The notes beneath the pieces are model-generated. The model saw only the letters and a list, made by a program, of their open reading frames with translations. It made no database searches and was not told where the DNA came from. DNA of 64,000 nt, taken from the NCBI GenBank assembly GCA_019359395.1, contig JAHHHK010000008.1:124001-188000 (forward strand), in the 5' to 3' direction. Origin of the DNA: Komarekiella atlantica HA4396-MV6. GTDB lineage: Bacteria > Cyanobacteriota > Cyanobacteriia > Cyanobacteriales > Nostocaceae. Shown piece by piece: positions 46,082-54,874 of this stretch (positions are counted from its first letter, which is position 1; each line of letters opens with the position of its first letter). The translations under genes and the position numbers were made by a program.

Positions 46082-48802
46082 ATGAACCAGCCTGAATGGT
46101 TAGAAGCAAATAAACAGGTTTATTCCAAAGAACATGGTGTTATCCATATCGCCGCCATCATCGAGAAAAACCTTTACTTTAAAAAAGGAAGTTTAAATCA
46201 AATTATTTTCGACTGGGAGCATGAAGTAAAAAGCGGTAATTTATTACCTCTTAACCAAGCACCAACAGGTAAAAGTATTCTCTACCAAGAGATAGCTGCT
46301 ATTCTTGACGGTTCAGGAAAATTACAAAGCTGCAATATAATTCCTGCTCAAAAAGCTAAACTTTATCCGATACCAGATGATATTCACCCTCTAGTAAGAA
46401 ATGCCTTAAGTAAGTCAGGAATTACCCAACTATATTCTCATCAAGTCGAGGCATGGGAGGCTTACAAAAAAGGTGAAGATATCATTCTCCAAACTCCTAC
46501 CAGCAGTGGTAAAAGTATCTCTTTTTTAATTCCAATCGTTCACGAGTGCCTAAAGGGTAAATCAGCTTTAGTATTCTTTAATTTGAAAGCACTTGCATTT
46601 GACCAGGTAGAGAAAATACGTTCGTTTGTTAGTCACCTGGATGAAGAAATTCGCCCACAAATTCTCAATATTAATGGGGATATTCCGCCTCAAGAGCGCA
46701 AACAACTCTACAGCAATCAACCCTCAATTTTATGCGTAACACCCGATGTGTGGAACCACGAACTTAACAACTATCAATTTGACTCAAACTGGGGATTTAG
46801 AGAAACAATTAGAAAACTTTCTATCATAGTCTGTGACGAAATGCATTTTTATCAAGGCATATTTGGCTCGCATTTCGCACTACTTAATCGGCGAACTCAA
46901 TTCATGATAGAATCTGCTGGCAATGATATTTCTAAATTACAGTATATATTCGCTTCTGCAACAATTAGTAACAGTAGTGAAATTGCCCAAAAGATATCCA
47001 ATCGAGTAGAACAAAGCAACCTTGCTGTTATTGACGAAAGTGGGGCAAAACGCTCGGAGATTACTTTCCTTAGCCTCAAAGCACGAAACAATACTCTTTA
47101 CCAAACTGCCCAAGTTGCAGCGATGCTCGTAAGTAAAGGAATAGTCGGAATTTGTTTCTGCGATAGTAGAGAACTGGTAAAGGTTTTAACTAATGCCATT
47201 CGTAAAGCTTTAGTGGAGATGCAACTGCCCCACATGGGAGAAACCATCTCAGCATTTTATGGCAGCATGAAGGCAAATCAGCGTAACAAAATTATTGCAA
47301 ATATACAGGGTGGAAAGGTCAAGTTCATTATATCCACGAGTGCTTTAGAAGCGGGTCTGGATATCGGGTCTATTGATGCAACTATCGTACATAGTTACCC
47401 AGGTTCAATTCTTGCCTTTCGCCAAAGGGCGGGACGTGCGGGGAGGCAGGAAGCAGGGCTATTGGTGTTTATTCCGTCGAAAAGGTCGATTATGGATTCT
47501 TACTACGCCAATCATCCAGAACGTCTCCTATCTGATCCTCCAGAAATTATCAACTTTAACCACAATTATGAAACAACTTTGGAGCAACACATTCTCGCCT
47601 GTTGCAAAGAAAGTAAACCGACACAAGCTCAAATTGCTCGACATTTTGGTAGTTCTGGGGATGCGATCGCCCGACAATTAATCGGTGATAATCAACTGAT
47701 TTTCAGTTACAATCAAAGACTGACAACTAATCGAAACCTCGGTTATGTCCACTCAAAAATTAAATTCAGAGGCAACACTGACCAAAACATCAGTTATATC
47801 AATCAAGATAGCGCGGAAGACTTTGAGGAAAGTTCGGCATCTTCTGCACTAAGAGAAGTTTACCCTGGTGCAATATATCTTGCTCAAGACTTTGATGGCA
47901 ACCCCGTACAGTATAAATCACAAGAGCTAAATTTAATTGAAGGGAAAGCAATTCTTAAGCCAATTGAGGCAACTAACTTATTTAGTCGTCCCGAAGGAAG
48001 CCTAAATTTCGAGGAAATCAAAATTGTAGGGGAAGCCAAAATTATCAATCTTTCTCAAGGGGCAGCTAGATTTACACCTGTTTCAGCCAAAATCAAAGAA
48101 GAAATTTACGGGTACAACTTGTACAGGCTGGAACAAAAATGGACTTGCACTAATAACAGATGTCGCAACTTCAATTTAAATTTACCCGGACACATACAAA
48201 CTTGTCCTGCTTGCAATACCCAACTTATTGAACGAGAATTTGTCGAACTATTGGAGGAAAATAAATACAAGGAAGCATTTGCTCTTAATTACAATACATT
48301 CTGCGTTAGGGTTGAAATTAACGCTGATGCAAGAAAATATTTTTCAGCCATCGTCAAAAATCTCCGAAAAGAGATACTCAACAAACAGAAATATATTTCC
48401 AATGAAGATAAACAACTATTTGAAAGCAATGAAACTCAGATTTGCGTTCATACTCTCGCGCACCAACTTATGCTCAGTTTACCACTTGTCGAACATGGAG
48501 CAAACAGTCGAGATATCGATTTCATGTTAATCGAAGTACCATCAAATTATAAGATAGTAGGCTATTTCTTCGATACGTGCGAACATGGTACAGGTATGTG
48601 CGATACTCTCATCAAGTATTTAGAAACTGCTTTTATTAAGGCAAAGTTTCTAGTAGATAATTGCCCTTGCAAATACGGCTGCTCATCTTGTACAACAATT
48701 CAACGCTGCCCTGATGATAACAAAGCACTGTTTAAATCAGTTGGGCTATCTCTACTGGAGGAAATAATCAATCCGACACAAACAAGAACCATTAATCAAT
48801 AA
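46082..48802 (+). CDS. MrfA-type DEAD/DEAH helicase
   Basis: 906 residues. Superfamily 2 helicase motifs are clear: Walker A TPTSSGKS (about 140), IVCDEMHFY (DEVH-like box, about 250), SATISNS, and the C-terminal RecA motifs STSALEAGLDIGSID and RQRAGRAGRQ. The C-terminus carries the MrfA/YprA zinc module: GTGMCDTL, then CPCKYGCSSCTTIQRCP (about 861-878). MrfA proteins are 3'-5' DNA helicases of DNA repair. The gene is preceded by a leader hairpin and followed by a terminator. It may serve DNA repair or replication of the plasmid. Confidence 0.85.
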   Translation: MNQPEWLEANKQVYSKEHGVIHIAAIIEKNLYFKKGSLNQIIFDWEHEVKSGNLLPLNQAPTGKSILYQEIAAILDGSGKLQSCNIIPAQKAKLYPIPDDIHPLVRNALSKSGITQLYSHQVEAWEAYKKGEDIILQTPTSSGKSISFLIPIVHECLKGKSALVFFNLKALAFDQVEKIRSFVSHLDEEIRPQILNINGDIPPQERKQLYSNQPSILCVTPDVWNHELNNYQFDSNWGFRETIRKLSIIVCDEMHFYQGIFGSHFALLNRRTQFMIESAGNDISKLQYIFASATISNSSEIAQKISNRVEQSNLAVIDESGAKRSEITFLSLKARNNTLYQTAQVAAMLVSKGIVGICFCDSRELVKVLTNAIRKALVEMQLPHMGETISAFYGSMKANQRNKIIANIQGGKVKFIISTSALEAGLDIGSIDATIVHSYPGSILAFRQRAGRAGRQEAGLLVFIPSKRSIMDSYYANHPERLLSDPPEIINFNHNYETTLEQHILACCKESKPTQAQIARHFGSSGDAIARQLIGDNQLIFSYNQRLTTNRNLGYVHSKIKFRGNTDQNISYINQDSAEDFEESSASSALREVYPGAIYLAQDFDGNPVQYKSQELNLIEGKAILKPIEATNLFSRPEGSLNFEEIKIVGEAKIINLSQGAARFTPVSAKIKEEIYGYNLYRLEQKWTCTNNRCRNFNLNLPGHIQTCPACNTQLIEREFVELLEENKYKEAFALNYNTFCVRVEINADARKYFSAIVKNLRKEILNKQKYISNEDKQLFESNETQICVHTLAHQLMLSLPLVEHGANSRDIDFMLIEVPSNYKIVGYFFDTCEHGTGMCDTLIKYLETAFIKAKFLVDNCPCKYGCSSCTTIQRCPDDNKALFKSVGLSLLEEIINPTQTRTINQ

Positions 48803-48811
48803 TTAAGATAG

Positions 48812-48840
48812 TCCTACCCAAGATGGGTAGGATTACTTTT
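48812..48840 (+). terminator. intrinsic terminator
   Basis: An 8-bp stem TCCTACCC/GGGTAGGA is followed by ATTACTTTT, 10 bases after the helicase stop. Confidence 0.7.
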
Positions 48841-48851
48841 TCAGTAATGAA

Positions 48852-48893
48852 ACCACATACATCGCTTACGCACAAGATTTATGAAAATTTGTG
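48852..48893 (+). promoter_or_regulatory. leader motif plus hairpin
   Basis: ACCAC-N9-TTACGCA (48852-48872), then an imperfect stem CACAA/TTGTG with an extended inner part (48871-48893), 10 bases before ATG 48904. Confidence 0.5.
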
Positions 48894-48903
48894 AGAATAA
48901 GCA

Positions 48904-49650
48904 ATGTACATCGAACTATTAGCCGATTCTAGTCAAAATCCTAAACGGTTTCAAATTCTCCATGCACCAACATATCTCCTCCTAGAAACAGATTTTAAGT
49001 TAGGAGATTTTGTTGAGTCTAATAACATCGATTTTATTATCAATCATGCTGTCAATCTAGGATACGAAGTAAAAATATCCCATCCCAAAGAGCAAGAAAA
49101 TGATAAATATCCTCTTCCCAAAATCAGTGATGAACTTACTGACTTGATGATTAATTATCCATCAGACTTAAAACTGCGAACCAACGGGATGGTTTTTGAA
49201 CAAAGGGCATATTTAATGTCTAAAGTTTACGATGAAGTATGCCAAAATATTGAATCAAAAGCTCTTTTAAGAGAAGCTGAGTATTGGTTGATAAATTACG
49301 CACGAGAAGTAATTGCCAAACAATGCCATTACTTACCAGATATCCTTCTTAAAGTAGATAACCCGGTTATTAGAGCAATGGCAATAGATACACTCATGCT
49401 CTGGCAGCCAGACTGGAAAAAGGCTATCTCCCAATATGCAGGAAGCAGATTTGAAGCTGGTAACAATGAGTTTGAGGTTATCAGCTACTATCACAATCAA
49501 AAAAAGAAGAGTAAGGACGGGATAATGGTACTGTGCAAGGTAACAAAAACTATGAATAATTATCTGGATTTTCCTAATTTTCCATTGAATATAAACTGTA
49601 CTCTTGGAACTTATCAAGTCGAAAATGCCTTGAACAAAAGGTTGGCTTAA
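48904..49650 (+). CDS. hypothetical protein
   Basis: 248 residues, soluble, family not recognised. N-terminal alpha/beta part (FQILHAPTYLLLETDF, AVNLGYEVKISHPKE) and helical middle (LLREAEYWLINYAREVIAKQC) before a basic beta-rich C-terminus. Framed by leader hairpins, in the replication region. Confidence 0.5.
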   Translation: MYIELLADSSQNPKRFQILHAPTYLLLETDFKLGDFVESNNIDFIINHAVNLGYEVKISHPKEQENDKYPLPKISDELTDLMINYPSDLKLRTNGMVFEQRAYLMSKVYDEVCQNIESKALLREAEYWLINYAREVIAKQCHYLPDILLKVDNPVIRAMAIDTLMLWQPDWKKAISQYAGSRFEAGNNEFEVISYYHNQKKKSKDGIMVLCKVTKTMNNYLDFPNFPLNINCTLGTYQVENALNKRLA

Positions 49651-49679
49651 AACAGAAATCAGAAGCTGAAATATCACTC

Positions 49680-49898
49680 ATGAGCGACCAAGAAATCAAT
49701 TATTTAATAACAGGCATTTGCACGTTTCATTGGAATGCTGACTTTCATAAATTCTGTGAAATCTGCAACTTTGATCCCAATCATGCTTACTCAAAGGAGA
49801 AATGGCAACAGTAGCAACAATTTGTATCTAGTATCAAAGCGTTTGACCAAAATACCCTTGCCAAGCTAGTTGAAGCAGGCCATCAGTTAGCACCGTAA
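49680..49898 (+). pseudogene. small gene split by an in-frame amber codon
   Basis: ATG 49680 opens MSDQEINYLITGICTFHWN and continues to KWQQ, then a TAG at 49812-49814. The same frame goes on with QQFVSSIKAFDQNTLAKLVE to TAA 49896-49898. Reading through the TAG would give 72 codons. Composition stays protein-like on both sides, so this is a nonsense mutation or a recoded codon in a small cyanobacterial gene. Confidence 0.5.
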
Positions 49899-49913
49899 TT
49901 ATAATATCAAACC

Positions 49914-49977
49914 ACCACAGTCACTAACGCAGCTGTGCATGAATTATCGAAATAATTAGCCACATGAATTCATGCAC
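49914..49977 (+). promoter_or_regulatory. leader motif plus hairpin sequestering the primase start
   Basis: ACCAC-N6-TAACGCA (49914-49931) is followed by an 11-bp stem: GTGCATGAATT (49935-49945) with AATTCATGCAC (49967-49977). The ATG of the primase gene (49972-49974) lies in the 3' arm. Confidence 0.6.
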
Positions 49978-50970
49978 GCCCAAATCCGTCATTTGGTATC
50001 TTCGCTTGACAACTTACCCGAAGAATGGCGAATCGTCCCTACCTTTGGTAAACGTCCTCTAGGGAAAGAATGGGAAAAAAATACTTACTCTCCCAGAGAA
50101 CTACAAGCCGAACTCGTCCGCCGCCGCCTAAAAGTTTGGACAAATAACAGATTTATCACCCCCACTGGTGTAGCTTTGGTATGCGGTTCCAATCATCCTC
50201 AAGGGTACTTAGTAGCTATTGACTGCGACGGGGAAACCTCCTGGCGACAAATTATCCAAATTAACGAACATACAGAACCAGAAGAACTCAACCAGATAAT
50301 ACCCGCCGAAGCAACCGATGTTCCTACGGAGTCGTTACACGATCGCGCTCAAAAATACCTTCCTCCCACAATTGCATTTACCTCTGGAAGGAAATATCGG
50401 AGCCAGCGCTTATACCTTATTCCAAATTCAAAAGCTTGGGAGGTAAAATCTCGCAAAATCAAAACTGGGAAGGATGAACACTTGGAGTTTCGAGGCAAAA
50501 ATCTAGCCTCAATCCTTCCCCCTTCCTTTCACCCAGAAGGCAGAAATTACAAATGGCTTCCTGGCTGTAGTCCATCTGAGCGCCAAATAGAAATAGCCCC
50601 CGACTGGGTAATTGCTCAGATGCTTGCCAAACAGGAGAAAGCAAGAAAGTTTAACCTACCCCAAGAAAAATATAACCGCAGATATGGGGTAGACAGATAC
50701 GCTCATTTAATTCCCTCAATTGAGACAAATATCCAGACTGCACTTGTACTACTAGAAGTCATCCACCCTCGATTTGCAGATGATTACCACTCGTGGATTC
50801 AAGTGGGAATGGCACTTCATAGTGTTAGTCCCATTTTATTTAAAGCATGGGACACTTGGAGTCAACTTTCTCCTAAGTACAAATCAGGCGAATGCGCCTA
50901 CAAATGGCAGTCTTTTAACAAGACAGGTATTACTATCCGCACCTTATTTAGATTAGCCAATCTCTCTTAA
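49972..50970 (+). CDS. primase-polymerase (archaeo-eukaryotic primase type)
   Basis: 332 residues. The Prim-Pol fold shows WRIVPTFGKRPLGKEWE near the N-terminus, the metal motif VAIDCDG (about residues 82-86) and the conserved LPPSFHPEGRNYKW (about 180-193). A C-terminal PriCT-2-like module (DDYHSWIQVGMALHSVSP, about 263-330) follows. These enzymes make primers and extend them. There is no helicase domain, so a separate helicase must act with it. Start codon lies in a hairpin; the gene opens the operon ending in the PRTRC cassette. Confidence 0.75.
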   Translation: MHAQIRHLVSSLDNLPEEWRIVPTFGKRPLGKEWEKNTYSPRELQAELVRRRLKVWTNNRFITPTGVALVCGSNHPQGYLVAIDCDGETSWRQIIQINEHTEPEELNQIIPAEATDVPTESLHDRAQKYLPPTIAFTSGRKYRSQRLYLIPNSKAWEVKSRKIKTGKDEHLEFRGKNLASILPPSFHPEGRNYKWLPGCSPSERQIEIAPDWVIAQMLAKQEKARKFNLPQEKYNRRYGVDRYAHLIPSIETNIQTALVLLEVIHPRFADDYHSWIQVGMALHSVSPILFKAWDTWSQLSPKYKSGECAYKWQSFNKTGITIRTLFRLANLS

Positions 50971-50972
50971 TC

Positions 50973-51467
50973 ATGAGCAGTCAAATATCACCTGACGAGA
51001 ATGTAACTAAGCTTGAGGACAGTTATAGCAGTAGAGATTTTAATCCTGATATTCAGGAGAATAGCGATTTAGAAGAAATATTAGATGAATTAGCAAACAC
51101 TGAAGTTATAAACCAAGATTCATCTATCGAGATAGATTTAGGCAATTCTGACACAAAAACCACCTTAATAACCATTCAACTAATACCAAATTCTGAAACA
51201 GTAATTGTCTCAATTGGAATCCAAGGCGCACCTCCAATTATCAAAATAATTAACCTTACTGAGATAACATCTCATCCTGTCATCAATAACTTGCTACAGG
51301 ATTTAGAAAAATCTCTCCCAGAGATGTTAGATATCTGCAAGCAAAGGATGGAAAAGCAGACTATACATCAGAATCGACAGGAACAATCAAGACAAGTACA
51401 AAAGCGTAACCTGTCTGAAGATAAAGACAAAACACCCGCGCCTAACAACCAACTGTCACTATTTTAA
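50973..51467 (+). CDS. PRTRC protein E-like
   Basis: 164 residues. An acidic N-terminus is followed by a beta segment KTTLITIQLIPNSETVIVSI, similar in pattern to the opening strands of PRTRC protein E, and a helix. The tail is polar and ends in NNQLSLF, reminiscent of a beta-clamp-binding QLSLF peptide. The order E-C-F-B-A-ThiF is followed here. The call rests mainly on synteny. Confidence 0.45.
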   Translation: MSSQISPDENVTKLEDSYSSRDFNPDIQENSDLEEILDELANTEVINQDSSIEIDLGNSDTKTTLITIQLIPNSETVIVSIGIQGAPPIIKIINLTEITSHPVINNLLQDLEKSLPEMLDICKQRMEKQTIHQNRQEQSRQVQKRNLSEDKDKTPAPNNQLSLF

Positions 51468-51472
51468 TTACC

Positions 51473-51895
51473 ATGAAGTACATTGCGATTATCGAAGGAC
51501 AAGAAATTCCTCTTGATGAGGCGATCGCTCTTGATGACAATACCCTCAAAACAGCCATTAGCGTCTACTTTCCAGAATATGCTAATGCCGAAATTGAACG
51601 ACAAACAACTGATGATACAGTTTCAATTCGTCTGGTAAAAAAAGCAGGTACTAAGGGAAGTCAATTCAGAGAATTGAAAAATAGTTCTGAAGAAATAAAT
51701 CCTGCACTAAAGTTAGGGTGGCAGATAAAGCTTCTGGAGATAAAAAGTCAAATTAGTCTCGAAAATTTAATTACCCTACAACCTGAGATAGAAAAAGCTA
51801 TCAAGCTCGGTCAAAATTGGGAAACCTACATCGAAAAAGTAACTCGAAGCCTTAAGCATCAACCTGCTGCCACGAATAAATATCCCGTACTGTAA
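51473..51895 (+). CDS. PRTRC protein C-like (ubiquitin-like) with extension
   Basis: 140 residues. The first 62 fit PRTRC protein C: IIEGQEIPLDEAIAL, then VYFPEYANAEIERQ, then IRLVKKAGTKG at 53-62. PRTRC C is a small beta-grasp-like protein usually about 70 residues, so the 78-residue helical extension after GTKG is unusual. The residues before the extension recall the Gly-terminated tails that E1-like and JAB proteins act upon, and both are encoded nearby. That processing is inference. It lies 5 bases downstream of the E-like gene. Confidence 0.65.
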   Translation: MKYIAIIEGQEIPLDEAIALDDNTLKTAISVYFPEYANAEIERQTTDDTVSIRLVKKAGTKGSQFRELKNSSEEINPALKLGWQIKLLEIKSQISLENLITLQPEIEKAIKLGQNWETYIEKVTRSLKHQPAATNKYPVL

Positions 51896-51907
51896 TAACA
51901 AATTTAT

Positions 51908-51930
51908 AGCCGCTATGAGTTATGGCGGCT
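51908..51930 (+). promoter_or_regulatory. hairpin before 51939 gene
   Basis: AGCCGC/GCGGCT stem extended by four more pairs (two wobbles) with a three-base loop, ending eight bases before ATG 51939. It lacks the leader motif and a T tract. Confidence 0.4.
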
Positions 51931-51938
51931 GATTAATT

Positions 51939-52667
51939 ATGCTTGCAAACATACAATCATTCAAAATACCCATTACTTGTTTAACAGCAATTATCTACCT
52001 AGAAAATCTCTCCGAACGAGTAAATCTCTTAAGCCTGTATCAAAAAATATTCCCAGAACAATGGCTAGACTCAACCATTCGTATTGATAAACAATCACAT
52101 CCAGCAAGCGCCTATATGGATAGAGAAATTGAATTTATTCAACTGGTGAATGATAATCTATTTCCCATAGAATATATCGATGAGATTGAGTTTAGTCCCG
52201 AACATAATAGTATTCCTGTATCACCACAAAAAGTTGAATGGTGGTATGAAGATTTCGAGGAACTAGAATACTCAGAAAAGTTCCTACTGTCGTTGATGGG
52301 GCAAGGGTACAATATAAGCCAATGGGAACTAAATTTTGGTTTTACTCCTGATTACATTGCTCTAGCAGAAGAAATTTACTTCGAGACACTTGTCAAGCTA
52401 TGCCGTCGTTACAAAAGTCCTCTTCAATATTTAGATACAGCCATACGAATTATAGATTACTCGACTGAAAATATCTGGCTAGATGTTACGTGTGAAACAA
52501 GCGATTGGCTGGAATGGACTTATGAAAATATCATATTTCTCGGTCAAAAGTGGAAAGAAGCCGTCTCGATGATGGAAAAATCAAATAAGCTTACGCACTT
52601 GCTAGAAACATCTCTTCTTGCCCGAAAAGCAGCAGTCAAAATTTGGAATCAAGCATCAAAAGCATGA
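51939..52667 (+). CDS. hypothetical protein, PRTRC F position
   Basis: 242 residues, acidic, with WWYEDFEELEYSEKFLL and DVTCETSDWLEWTYENIIFLGQKW. No clear family motif. It sits where PRTRC protein F lies in proteobacterial cassettes, between C and B, so it may be the equivalent. It overlaps the next gene by four bases. Confidence 0.4.
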   Translation: MLANIQSFKIPITCLTAIIYLENLSERVNLLSLYQKIFPEQWLDSTIRIDKQSHPASAYMDREIEFIQLVNDNLFPIEYIDEIEFSPEHNSIPVSPQKVEWWYEDFEELEYSEKFLLSLMGQGYNISQWELNFGFTPDYIALAEEIYFETLVKLCRRYKSPLQYLDTAIRIIDYSTENIWLDVTCETSDWLEWTYENIIFLGQKWKEAVSMMEKSNKLTHLLETSLLARKAAVKIWNQASKA

Positions 52668-53386
52668 ATGTAGATACAAATATCTTACCAATAATTAACT
52701 TAGAAAATATCTCCCAAATCCTGCTTGCAAATATTCCCCAAGATGATTTACTAGCGCAGTTAATTATCCTCAAAGGACAGTTTATCTTAGTTGAACGCGA
52801 AGGCAAACAATCTAAGTACAAGTTCCTTTCTCCTGAAGCAGTAGAGAAAGCCTTCACAAGTAAAACTGCTGTATCTGGATGGCTTTCTAGCAACACGATT
52901 TGGTGGGGTAAAAATCCAGAGGGAGAGGCAATTATTCAGTTTTACTCTCCCCAAAAATATCAAATTCAAATTATGGGACAGGAAACTAAAGTAATTACTA
53001 TCCCCATGCCTGCATTCCTCTTTGCTGGATGCGGTAGTAGATATTACCTGTGGGCAGTTAAAGGAAGGGTATTTAAACCAGACGCACAACTGTACAAGCC
53101 ACCTCTACCTAACGTCTGGGACGACTCTAGTATTTGCTTTGGGGGAAATTCTCCCGATACGTGCAGTGCTGCAACTATAAGCCAAACTTGGGAGTTGTTC
53201 TGGAAATCACCCTTTAATAAGGACTTGTCCCAAGGCAAGTCAAAAACTCATCCCGACAATATCTGCAACCAGCTAATCAAATTGCACGAGTCTAAACCCA
53301 AATCCTACCCTTCAAGTGACCTTGTTTCCGTTCATAGCTGGAAAGTCACAACTCCAGAAGACATTATTAACCACCTGTTCAGTTAG
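52664..53386 (+). CDS. PRTRC protein B-like (E2-like)
   Basis: 240 residues from ATG 52664 overlapping the previous stop (track TTG is 52643). The block YYLWAVKGRVFKPDAQLYKP then LPNVWDDSSICFGGNSPDTC (Cys158) matches PRTRC protein B. The PNV...G-x-I-C pattern also resembles the E2 ubiquitin-conjugating signature, with Cys158 as candidate thiol. The first 100 residues carry beta strands. Next to E1-like and JAB-like proteins, an E2-like role is likely, but no activity has been shown for this protein. Confidence 0.75.
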   Translation: MNVDTNILPIINLENISQILLANIPQDDLLAQLIILKGQFILVEREGKQSKYKFLSPEAVEKAFTSKTAVSGWLSSNTIWWGKNPEGEAIIQFYSPQKYQIQIMGQETKVITIPMPAFLFAGCGSRYYLWAVKGRVFKPDAQLYKPPLPNVWDDSSICFGGNSPDTCSAATISQTWELFWKSPFNKDLSQGKSKTHPDNICNQLIKLHESKPKSYPSSDLVSVHSWKVTTPEDIINHLFS

Positions 53387-53388
53387 CC

Positions 53389-53985
53389 ATGAATGCCTTT
53401 ATCGGTTATCACCTCGCTACAAGTAATAATTTTCCTCCCTACAGCCAAAAACTTCAAGAATACTGGCTGGCAGCAAATGGACTTTTCTTGCGATCGCACC
53501 GCCGCGAGTTAGAGGTTTGCTTGCAAGTGACTCAAACTCAAGTTGCTGGACTCCAACCCCTTGAACCCTACTTTCGCCTGAAAGTCCCAAAAGTCCCAAG
53601 CCTTGTAATCACCGATATTATCAATACTGCCAGTATCAACCCCCAACAGGAAATCCTATTCTACTTGGGAGTGACAACCAACCAATGGTGGTGTCACACG
53701 CCACTGCAAACTGCGTCTTCTACTCACGTCCTATCTCTAGAAAGCGCACTCGATAAAAACTATACAGATGGCTTGGTGGAAATGCACAGTCATGGAACTC
53801 TAGCTGCTTACCCTTCAAGTGCAGACAATCAGGAAGAAAAAGGCAAATTTCGAGTGTTTGCGATCGTCGGCACACTGAATATCATTCCCACAATCTATAC
53901 CCGCATCGGGATATACAATCACTTTTTCGACATCAACCCCAATCAAATATTTGAACTTCCGCCACAGGTAAAATGCTCGAATTAA
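53389..53985 (+). CDS. PRTRC protein A-like JAB/MPN metalloprotease
   Basis: 198 residues. The core EMHSHGTLAAYPSSADN fits the JAMM signature H-x-H-x(7)-S-x(2)-D exactly, with the candidate upstream Glu in GLVE (about 125). JAMM enzymes cut isopeptide or peptide bonds next to ubiquitin-like proteins. It starts 2 bases after protein B and overlaps the ThiF gene by 13 bases, so the three are one unit. Likely target is the PRTRC C tail; this is inference. Confidence 0.75.
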   Translation: MNAFIGYHLATSNNFPPYSQKLQEYWLAANGLFLRSHRRELEVCLQVTQTQVAGLQPLEPYFRLKVPKVPSLVITDIINTASINPQQEILFYLGVTTNQWWCHTPLQTASSTHVLSLESALDKNYTDGLVEMHSHGTLAAYPSSADNQEEKGKFRVFAIVGTLNIIPTIYTRIGIYNHFFDINPNQIFELPPQVKCSN

Positions 53986-54812
53986 CTGCTTACCAACAAG
54001 CTTTACCAGTCTTACCTCGCAATCATACTCGTATCAACTTTGTTTTAGTAGGAGTAGGAGGAACAGGCGGGTTTCTTGCAGAAGATTTATGTCGAATTAT
54101 TCTGCAACTCCAGCACACTAGAAAAGAAATTAACTTTGCGATCGTCGATGGCGATACTGTCGAACTTAAGAATATCACCCGCCAAAATTATCAACAAGCT
54201 GAAATTGGGCTACCAAAGGTACAAACACTGGCTGCAAGATGCAGCGCCAAGTATGGAATTGAGATTACAGCCGTTTGCGACTGGTTTGAAGAATATATGA
54301 TTCGCACTACCAATTCATGGAACACCCTAACAGTAATTATTGGTTGTGTGGATAACAGCACAGCCAGGAGCAAAATTCACTCTGTTCTCAAAATAAACAG
54401 TGCAAATGAGCCAGCATCGCTATTTTGGCTGGATTGTGGAAACAGCAACCACTCCGGCCAAGTAGTAGTTGGAACGCACTCTAATTTTGATATAGTCCAA
54501 GCCGCCAATAACCCAGACAAACCTAAATTCTGGTTGCATCTTCCCTCCCCAGCGCTGGTTCACCCGGAATTGTTAGTTCCTCAACTGGAAGAACTCACCG
54601 ACAATAGCCTCTCATGTGCAGAAATTCAAGCACGAAATTATCAGTCGCTATTTGTCAATAAAATGACGAGTGCGATCGCAGCCCAGTACTTACTAGAATT
54701 AACCCTTACGGGGGGTTTGAAAAAGTTCGCCAGTTATTTCGACCTCAAAGCAATGTCAACCCGAAGTTTATACGCAAGTATCGACAATCTGAAAAAATAC
54801 TATATACCGTAG
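53973..54812 (+). CDS. PRTRC ThiF/E1-like adenylating protein
   Basis: 279 residues. The E1 adenylation domain is clear: FVLVGVGGTGG at the nucleotide-binding loop (about 25-35), FAIVDGDTVELKNITRQNY with the Asp and Arg that bind ATP and magnesium, and IGCVDNSTAR. A candidate catalytic Cys is in NSLSCAEI (about 209). No zinc CxxC pair is present. E1-like proteins adenylate the C-terminus of a ubiquitin-like protein. It is the last gene of the cassette. Confidence 0.8.
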   Translation: MLELTAYQQALPVLPRNHTRINFVLVGVGGTGGFLAEDLCRIILQLQHTRKEINFAIVDGDTVELKNITRQNYQQAEIGLPKVQTLAARCSAKYGIEITAVCDWFEEYMIRTTNSWNTLTVIIGCVDNSTARSKIHSVLKINSANEPASLFWLDCGNSNHSGQVVVGTHSNFDIVQAANNPDKPKFWLHLPSPALVHPELLVPQLEELTDNSLSCAEIQARNYQSLFVNKMTSAIAAQYLLELTLTGGLKKFASYFDLKAMSTRSLYASIDNLKKYYIP

Positions 54813-54819
54813 AAAAATC

Positions 54820-54874
54820 ACCACAAATAGCTCACGCATATATATCCCAAAAAACAAATTTGGGATATATTTTT
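54820..54874 (+). promoter_or_regulatory. leader motif plus 12-bp hairpin with T tract at a start codon
   Basis: ACCAC-N7-TCACGCA (54820-54838), then a perfect 12-bp stem ATATATCCCAAA/TTTGGGATATAT (54840-54851 with 54859-54870) and five T running into ATG 54875. It looks like a terminator but lies where a leader should be. Confidence 0.6.
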
